From NCBI RefSeq assembly GCF_001598855.1, contig NZ_BCZS01000009.1:107563-171562 (forward strand): a stretch of DNA of 64,000 nt. The letters are read 5' to 3'. A program made the translations under genes and the position numbers. Source of the stretch: Pluralibacter gergoviae ATCC 33028 = NBRC 105706 (lineage in GTDB: Bacteria; Pseudomonadota; Gammaproteobacteria; Enterobacterales; Enterobacteriaceae). Position 1 is the stretch's first letter, and the number at the start of each line of letters is the position of its first letter. The notes beneath the pieces were generated by a model, which was given only the letters and a program-made list of their open reading frames with translations, was not told the origin of the DNA and did not search any database. Positions 55,979 to 64,000 of this stretch are shown here, in pieces.

Positions 55979-56838
55979 TCTGGCACACCTTCTTTCAGCC
56001 GTTTATTGAGTTTGGCTTTATGCGCCGGGCGCTGGTGGTGTGCATCGCGCTGTCGCTCAGCACCACCGCCCTCGGCGTCTTCCTGCTGCTGCGGCGGATG
56101 AGCCTGATGGGCGACGCGCTCTCCCACGCAATTCTGCCCGGCGTGGCGGTGGGCTACCTGCTCAGCGGCATGTCGCTGCTGGCGATGACCGTCGGCGGCT
56201 TTATCGCCGGTATTGTCGTGGCGCTGGTGGCGGGCTGGGTCAGCCGCCGCACGCCGCTCAAAGAGGACGCCAGCTTTGCCGGTTTCTATCTCGGCTCGCT
56301 GGCGCTGGGGGTCACCCTGGTCTCCCTGCGCGGCTCTAACGTCGATCTGCTGCACCTGCTGTTTGGCTCGATCCTCGCGGTGGATAGCGACTCGGCGCTG
56401 TTCGTGGCGGGCGTCGCCAGCCTGACGCTGGCCTGCATCGCGCTGTTCTACCGCGGGCTGGTGACCGAGGCCTTCGACAGCGCCTGGCTGCAGGTCAACG
56501 CCCGGCGGCTGCCCGCGCTGCTGCACGGCCTGTTCCTGGCGCTGCTGGTGCTCAACCTGGTGGCGGGCTTTCAGGTGCTGGGCACCCTGATGGCGGTGGG
56601 CGTGATGATGCTGCCCGCCGTCTCGGCGCGCTGCTGGGCGCGGACTCTGCCGGCCATCCTGCTGCTGGCGGCGCTGAGCGGCACCTTCTGCGCCTGGATG
56701 GGGCTGAGCCTGTCGTGGGCGGTGAATCTGCCCGCCGGGCCCGCCATTGTGCTGACCGCCAGCGGCATCTTCTGCATTTCCGTATTTTTTGGCACGCACA
56801 GCCGGCTTACCGTCGGCTGGCGAAAATTGATGGGGTAA
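55975..56838 (+). CDS. Zinc/manganese ABC transporter permease
   Basis: The 287-residue membrane protein belongs to the ZnuB/TroC/AztB family with about eight TM helices. SLMGDALSHAILPGVAVGYL (about residues 42-61) is the family signature. It forms the channel for the neighbouring ATPase and binding protein, overlaps the former by 4 bases and is 7 bases from the latter. Confidence 0.9.
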   Translation: MIWHTFFQPFIEFGFMRRALVVCIALSLSTTALGVFLLLRRMSLMGDALSHAILPGVAVGYLLSGMSLLAMTVGGFIAGIVVALVAGWVSRRTPLKEDASFAGFYLGSLALGVTLVSLRGSNVDLLHLLFGSILAVDSDSALFVAGVASLTLACIALFYRGLVTEAFDSAWLQVNARRLPALLHGLFLALLVLNLVAGFQVLGTLMAVGVMMLPAVSARCWARTLPAILLLAALSGTFCAWMGLSLSWAVNLPAGPAIVLTASGIFCISVFFGTHSRLTVGWRKLMG

Positions 56839-56845
56839 GGAGAAT

Positions 56846-57727
56846 ATGATGAAACGTACCGGAGTCCTGCTGGCGCTGGCGCTTGGCCTGGTGTCCCAGG
56901 GGCTGATGGCGAAAACGCTGAATGTGGTGAGCAGCTTTTCCGTGCTCGGGGATATCACCAGGCAGGTGGGCGGCGAGCACGTCCACGTCGATTCGCTGGT
57001 GGCCCCGGACGGCGACCCGCACACCTTTGAGCCGTCGCCGAAGGACAGCGCGCTGCTCAGCAAAGCGGACGTGGTGGTGGTCAACGGCCTCGGTCTGGAG
57101 GGCTGGCTGGATCGGCTGATCAAGGCTTCCGGCTTTAAAGGCGAGCTGGTGGTCGCCTCTGCGGGCGTGAAGACCCATACGCTGGATGAGGACGGCAAAG
57201 AGGTCACCGACCCGCACGCCTGGAACAGCGCCGCCAATGGCGCGCTGTACGCGAAGAATATCCTCAACGGACTGGTGAAGGCCGATCCTGAGGATAAAGC
57301 GGCCCTGACCGCCAGCGGCGAGGCCTACATCGCCGAGCTGAACAAGATAGACGGCTGGGCGAAGGCCCGCTTCAGCGCGATCCCGCAGGCTAAGCGCAAG
57401 GTGCTGACCAGCCACGACGCGTTCGGCTACTTCAGCCGCGCCTACGGCGTCACCTTCCTCGCCCCGCAGGGCCTCTCCTCAGAAAGCGAGGCCAGCGCGG
57501 CCCACGTGGCGGCGCTGATCAAACAGATCAAGGCCGAGCACGTTCACACCTGGTTTATGGAAAACCAGCTCGATCCGAGGCTGGTGAAGCAGATTGCCGC
57601 GGCGACCGGTTCTCAGCCGGGCGGCGAGCTCTATCCGGAAGCGCTCTCTGCCCCCGGCGGCGTGGCGGACAGCTATGTGAAAATGATGCGCCACAACGTC
57701 AACGTTCTTGCCGACAGCATGAAGTAA
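56846..57727 (+). CDS. Periplasmic zinc/manganese-binding protein (TroA/AztC type)
   Basis: The 293-residue protein starts with a signal peptide (cleavage after about residue 22, LMA-KTLN). Predicted metal ligands are His59 (DGDPHTFEPSP), His124 (DPHAWN) and His190 (SHDAFGYF), plus an acidic residue near GGELYPEAL, as in cluster A-I binding proteins. The loop between the first two His is short and lacks the His-rich stretch of ZnuA. Metal is zinc if the Zur-like box is real, otherwise manganese is possible. Confidence 0.9.
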   Translation: MMKRTGVLLALALGLVSQGLMAKTLNVVSSFSVLGDITRQVGGEHVHVDSLVAPDGDPHTFEPSPKDSALLSKADVVVVNGLGLEGWLDRLIKASGFKGELVVASAGVKTHTLDEDGKEVTDPHAWNSAANGALYAKNILNGLVKADPEDKAALTASGEAYIAELNKIDGWAKARFSAIPQAKRKVLTSHDAFGYFSRAYGVTFLAPQGLSSESEASAAHVAALIKQIKAEHVHTWFMENQLDPRLVKQIAAATGSQPGGELYPEALSAPGGVADSYVKMMRHNVNVLADSMK

Positions 57728-57739
57728 TCCGCACCTTTT

Positions 57740-57762
57740 CCGCTCGGGCGATGCCTGAGCGG
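57740..57762 (+). terminator. Hairpin after the zinc ABC operon
   Basis: CCGCTCGGGC pairs with GCCTGAGCGG (one G-T pair) around GAT, 12 bases after the stop. A weak T-rich stretch (ATCCTTTCC) follows. Confidence 0.6.
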
Positions 57763-57864
57763 ATCCTTTCCGGAAAGCCCCTCGCAATTTCGCCACCGCA
57801 TCCCCATATCTGCCCGGAAAGTGCTATCTTTGATGGCCTCATTCATTGGTCAGGCGGCAAGACA

Positions 57865-58362
57865 ATGACAGATTCAGAACTTATGCAGCTCAGCGAGCGG
57901 GTCGGACTGGCGCTAAAAGCGCAGGGCGCGACGGTGACCACCGCCGAGTCCTGCACTGGCGGCTGGATAGCCAAGGCGATCACGGACATTGCCGGCAGCT
58001 CGGCGTGGTTTGAGCGCGGCTTCGTGACCTATAGCAACGAGGCCAAGTCGCAGATGATCGGCGTGCGCGAAGAGACGCTGCAGGCCCACGGCGCGGTCAG
58101 TGAACCGGTGGTGGTTGAGATGGCGATAGGCGCTCTGCGCGCGGCCCGCGCCACCTATGCGCTGTCGGTAAGCGGCATCGCCGGCCCCGACGGCGGCAGC
58201 GACGATAAGCCCGTCGGCACCGTCTGGTTTGGCCTTGCCTGCGCCACGGGGCAGGGGGTTACCCGCCGCGAGTGCTTCAGCGGCGACCGCGAAGCGGTGC
58301 GCCGTCAGGCGGCGGCGTGCGCGCTGCAGCTGCTGTGGCAACAATTTCTACAAAATACTTGA
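57865..58362 (+). CDS. pncC: Nicotinamide-nucleotide amidase
   Basis: PncC (YgaD) deamidates NMN in the pyridine nucleotide cycle. The 165-residue protein is the CinA C-terminal domain alone, with TTAESCTGGWIAKAITDI (about residues 24-41, including the active Ser) and SVSGIAGPDGGSDDKPVGTV. The start is ATG 57865, giving the E. coli length; the open frame upstream lacks a ribosome site. Its stop lies in the recA promoter -35 box. Confidence 0.95.
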   Translation: MTDSELMQLSERVGLALKAQGATVTTAESCTGGWIAKAITDIAGSSAWFERGFVTYSNEAKSQMIGVREETLQAHGAVSEPVVVEMAIGALRAARATYALSVSGIAGPDGGSDDKPVGTVWFGLACATGQGVTRRECFSGDREAVRRQAAACALQLLWQQFLQNT

Positions 58363-58386
58363 TACTGTATGACTGTACAGTATAAT
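58359..58386 (+). promoter_or_regulatory. recA promoter with LexA box
   Basis: TTGATA at 58359-58364 and TATAAT at 58381-58386 are 16 bases apart. Between and overlapping them at 58363-58382 lies a near-consensus SOS box, TACTGTATG-AC-TGTACAGTA (CTGT-N8-ACAG type). LexA binding would block the promoter. Confidence 0.95.
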
Positions 58387-58431
58387 TGCGGCAACGAAAC
58401 AGAATTTCTCTGTATTACATACCCGACATAA

Positions 58432-59556
<1,125 letters not shown>

Positions 59557-59572
59557 TCATTACCGTTGTGAC

Positions 59573-59600
59573 AAAGGGCCGCCTGTGATGCGGCCCTTTT
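59573..59600 (+). terminator. Terminator between recA and recX
   Basis: AAAGGGCCGC and GCGGCCCTTT pair perfectly around a 7-base loop, ending in TTTT. In E. coli the same place holds a leaky terminator that lets some transcripts reach recX. Confidence 0.92.
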
Positions 59601-59629
59601 GCATTTCGACTCGACGGAGATATGCGTAA

Positions 59630-60148
59630 ATGTCTGAAAATCAATCCCGGCGCACTGATTTACCCTCGCGCACCGCTTACTCACGCCTGCTGGACCGGGC
59701 CATCCGCATTCTGGCCATGCGCGATCACAGCGAAAGCGAGCTGCGGCGCAAGCTGACGCAGCCGGTAATGACCAAAAGCGGGCCGGAGCCGATCGATGCT
59801 CCGCCGGAGGAGGTTGATAAGGTGGTGGCGTGGTGTCAGGAGAGCCATTATCTCGACGACGCCCGCTTTACCCGCCAGTTTATCGCCAGCCGCGGGCGCA
59901 AGGGCTACGGCCCGGCGCGCATTCGCCAGGAGCTGAACCAGAAGGGCATCGGGCGGTCGGAGATTGATAGCGCCCTTTATGCGTGCGAAACCGACTGGGC
60001 GCAGAACGCCCGGGAGCAGGCGCAGCGCAAGTTCGGCGAGCCGCTGCCGGTGACGTTTGCAGAAAAGGTCAAAGTTCAGCGATTTTTGCTTAATCGCGGC
60101 TATCTGATGGAGGATATTCAGAATATCTGGCGAAATATTGATGAATGA
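59630..60148 (+). CDS. recX: RecA regulator RecX
   Basis: RecX binds RecA filaments and limits their growth. The 172-residue protein has the family segments [38 protein letters not shown] and [18 protein letters not shown]. It is 74 bases after recA, across the terminator. Confidence 0.95.
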   Translation: MSENQSRRTDLPSRTAYSRLLDRAIRILAMRDHSESELRRKLTQPVMTKSGPEPIDAPPEEVDKVVAWCQESHYLDDARFTRQFIASRGRKGYGPARIRQELNQKGIGRSEIDSALYACETDWAQNAREQAQRKFGEPLPVTFAEKVKVQRFLLNRGYLMEDIQNIWRNIDE

Positions 60149-60280
60149 CCCCATACTGGATTTTACTTCCCTCTAAAGAAAACTTATCTTATTCCCACTT
60201 TTTCCGTCAGTCAGTCAAAATGTGCAGAAACTGTACAGCGGCTGGCGGCGACCATTCGTTAGCTTGATTTCAGGATAATT

Positions 60281-62908
<2,628 letters not shown>

Positions 62909-63145
62909 GAACAAGAACACGGCAGGCGCCTGCATCTTCGGATAACGGCGCCTTGTTGTAGCCAGACTGATAACGATAAAGTCAGGTTGAAACTGTGTAT
63001 ATCGGCTAAACTTACGTTTAACAGAATGTGATGCCGTGACTGCGGGCACGATATGTGTTTGTCATCGCTTACGTTTTGGCGTTATATGATGGATAATGCC
63101 GGGATACAAGAGACCCGACTCTTTTAATCTTTCAAGGAGCAAAGA

Positions 63146-63331
63146 ATGCTGATTCTGACTCGCCGAGTTGGTGAAACCCTCATGATTGGAGATGAGGTCA
63201 CCGTGACAGTTTTAGGGGTTAAAGGTAACCAGGTACGCATTGGTGTCAACGCCCCTAAAGAAGTCTCTGTCCATCGTGAAGAGATCTACCAGCGTATCCA
63301 GGCTGAAAAATCCCAGCAGTCCAGTTACTGA
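63146..63331 (+). CDS. csrA: Carbon storage regulator CsrA
   Basis: CsrA is a small RNA-binding protein that represses or stabilises mRNAs at GGA sites and is titrated by CsrB/C RNAs. The 61-residue protein is the standard enterobacterial form ([20 protein letters not shown], then [19 protein letters not shown]). The AAGGAG ribosome site 8 bases before the ATG contains a GGA, as expected for autoregulation. Confidence 0.98.
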
Positions 63332-63338
63332 TATTCTC

Positions 63339-63362
63339 GCGTCTCACCGACAGGTGAGACGC
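63339..63362 (+). terminator. Terminator hairpin after csrA
   Basis: GCGTCTCACC and GGTGAGACGC pair perfectly around GACA, 8 bases after the csrA stop. ACTCATTTTCC follows. Confidence 0.82.
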
Positions 63363-63531
63363 ACTCATTTTCCTCCTGCGTTGCCCTTTTTATCGTACTT
63401 TATCGCTTTTTAATTTTTGCCAGAACCGGCTTTTGTCGCGCTTTTTCTGTTGATAATTCACTCTTTTTGCCGTTTTTGACGCCTGATTGTGCGTGAAGTG
63501 TGCAAACAAATAAAAGTGATGGAAAAAGCCA

Positions 63532-63559
63532 TTGACTTATAAGTACCAGAAAGTAATAT
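63532..63559 (+). promoter_or_regulatory. Promoter of the Ser/Arg tRNA operon
   Basis: TTGACT and TAATAT are 16 bases apart, followed by GTGCGCC, a GC-rich discriminator typical of stringently controlled stable-RNA promoters. The first tRNA begins 62 bases on. Confidence 0.8.
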
Positions 63560-63621
63560 GTGCGCCATCGCAGCGACGATGAGCTTTAACAAGTTCTTCG
63601 AAGCACTCGTAAGAGGCGTGT

Positions 63622-63714
63622 GGTGAGGTGGCCGAGAGGCTGAAGGCGCTCCCCTGCTAAGGGAGTATGCGGTCAAAAGCTGCATCCGGGGTTCGAATCC
63701 CCGCCTCACCGCCA
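63622..63714 (+). tRNA. serV: tRNA-Ser(GCU)
   Basis: The 93-base tRNA starts GGTGAGGTGGCCGAGAGG and has a long variable arm, anticodon GCT in CCCTGCTAAGGG, the T-loop GTTCGAATCC and an encoded CCA. It is the same gene and place as E. coli serV. Confidence 0.97.
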
Positions 63715-63718
63715 TTTT

Positions 63719-63795
63719 GCATCCGTAGCTCAGCTGGATAGAGTACTCGGCTACGAACCGAGCGGTCGGAGGTTCGAATCCTCCCGGATGCACCA
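63719..63795 (+). tRNA. tRNA-Arg(ACG)
   Basis: The 77-base tRNA starts GCATCCGTAGCTCAGCTGG, has anticodon ACG in GGCTACGAACC, and ends with encoded CCA. Four bases separate it from tRNA-Ser. It matches the E. coli argV-group genes. Confidence 0.97.
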
Positions 63796-63911
63796 TATCT
63801 CTCCTTAATAACAGCGAATGCCGTTATTGAATGGAGCTGAAGCGATAGGTTCAGTACCAGGGAGGATAGCGTTGCTTTAGCAACGACCTGTAAGGTGAGG
63901 CGCAGCCGAGT

Positions 63912-63931
63912 AATCCTCCCGGATGCACCAT
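63912..63931 (+). repeat. Repeat of the tRNA-Arg 3' end in the spacer
   Basis: The last 19 bases of tRNA-Arg plus one T (63777-63796) occur again at 63912-63931. Spacer copies of a tRNA 3' end are known from E. coli tRNA operons, such as the rtT region of tyrT and the arg cluster. Confidence 0.85.
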
Positions 63932-63992
63932 CTCTTACTTGATACGGCTTTAGCAGCAGTATCAAAATCTGCAGTAAAGTAAGTTTCCCGAT

Positions 63993-64000
63993 GCATCCGT
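63993..64000 (+). tRNA. Start of a second tRNA-Arg (cut by window end)
   Basis: The last eight bases, GCATCCGT, equal the first eight of the tRNA-Arg at 63719, at a distance of 274 bases. This is the place where the next arg tRNA is expected in the serV-argVYZQ cluster. Confidence 0.7.

Overview
The window is a chromosomal segment of an Enterobacteriaceae (Enterobacterales, Gammaproteobacteria). The backbone order is truD-surE-pcm-nlpD-rpoS / mutS / ygbA / fhlA-hypEDCBA / hycABCDEFGHI / hydN-fdhF-hypF / norWV-norR / mltB / pncC-recA-recX-alaS-csrA / serV-arg tRNAs. It is syntenic with E. coli and Salmonella. High GC, a kpd/ecd decarboxylase operon in the rpoS-mutS gap, a NiCoT nickel permease behind hypF and fdhF sitting inside the hydN-hypF unit suggest a Klebsiella/Raoultella/Enterobacter-type genome. 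Species is not decidable from the sequence alone.

Layout. 1-4685: truD (5' cut off), surE, pcm, nlpD and rpoS, ending in a bidirectional terminator. 4683-7530: a MarR regulator divergent from the three-gene hydroxybenzoate decarboxylase operon. 7531-7976: a structured, repeat-like spacer. 7977-10538: mutS. 10539-26148: an accessory block. It holds an AT-rich segment with a DUF4225-like protein and a small two-TM protein, an azoreductase-like gene with a tail, an iron alcohol dehydrogenase plus lactonase pair resembling the Agrobacterium attL-attM/blcBC genes, the complete mhpABCDFE-T operon with divergent mhpR, then ygbA, an AraC regulator and a PhyH-type dioxygenase. 26195-40471: a molbindin, fhlA, hypABCDE and hycA-I, i.e. 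formate hydrogenlyase (FHL) with its maturation and regulation. 40472-43494: a second accessory block with an AT-rich orphan lipoprotein, a TenA-like gene and two tandem hok/mok/sok loci. 43495-49474: hydN, fdhF, hypF and a nickel permease. 49622-53891: norVW and norR. 53993-57727: mltB and a Zur-box zinc ABC operon starting with a 36-residue membrane peptide. 57865-64000: pncC, recA, recX, alaS, csrA and the start of a Ser/Arg tRNA cluster.

How it works together. FhlA drives sigma-54 promoters seen in the hypA-hycA gap and upstream of hydN. HycA opposes it. FdhF oxidises formate, HycB/F/G and HydN carry electrons, HycE makes H2, HycC/D are the membrane arm, and HypA-F, HycI, the nickel permease and the molbindin supply and mature metal centres. 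FdhF carries Cys at position 140, where the E. coli enzyme has selenocysteine. The mhp operon degrades 3-phenylpropionate-derived catechols to pyruvate, succinate and acetyl-CoA under MhpR, whose palindromic operator is visible. The kpd operon removes CO2 from hydroxybenzoates. NorR/NorVW (with possible NsrR control of ygbA) handles nitric oxide.

Most of the window is well-known biology. The items most worth a second look are the selenium-free FdhF, the lactonase/dehydrogenase pair joined to mhp, the DUF4225-like/two-TM pair, the tandem hok/mok/sok duplication, the inverted-repeat element before mutS, and the 36-residue peptide coupled to the zinc transporter.
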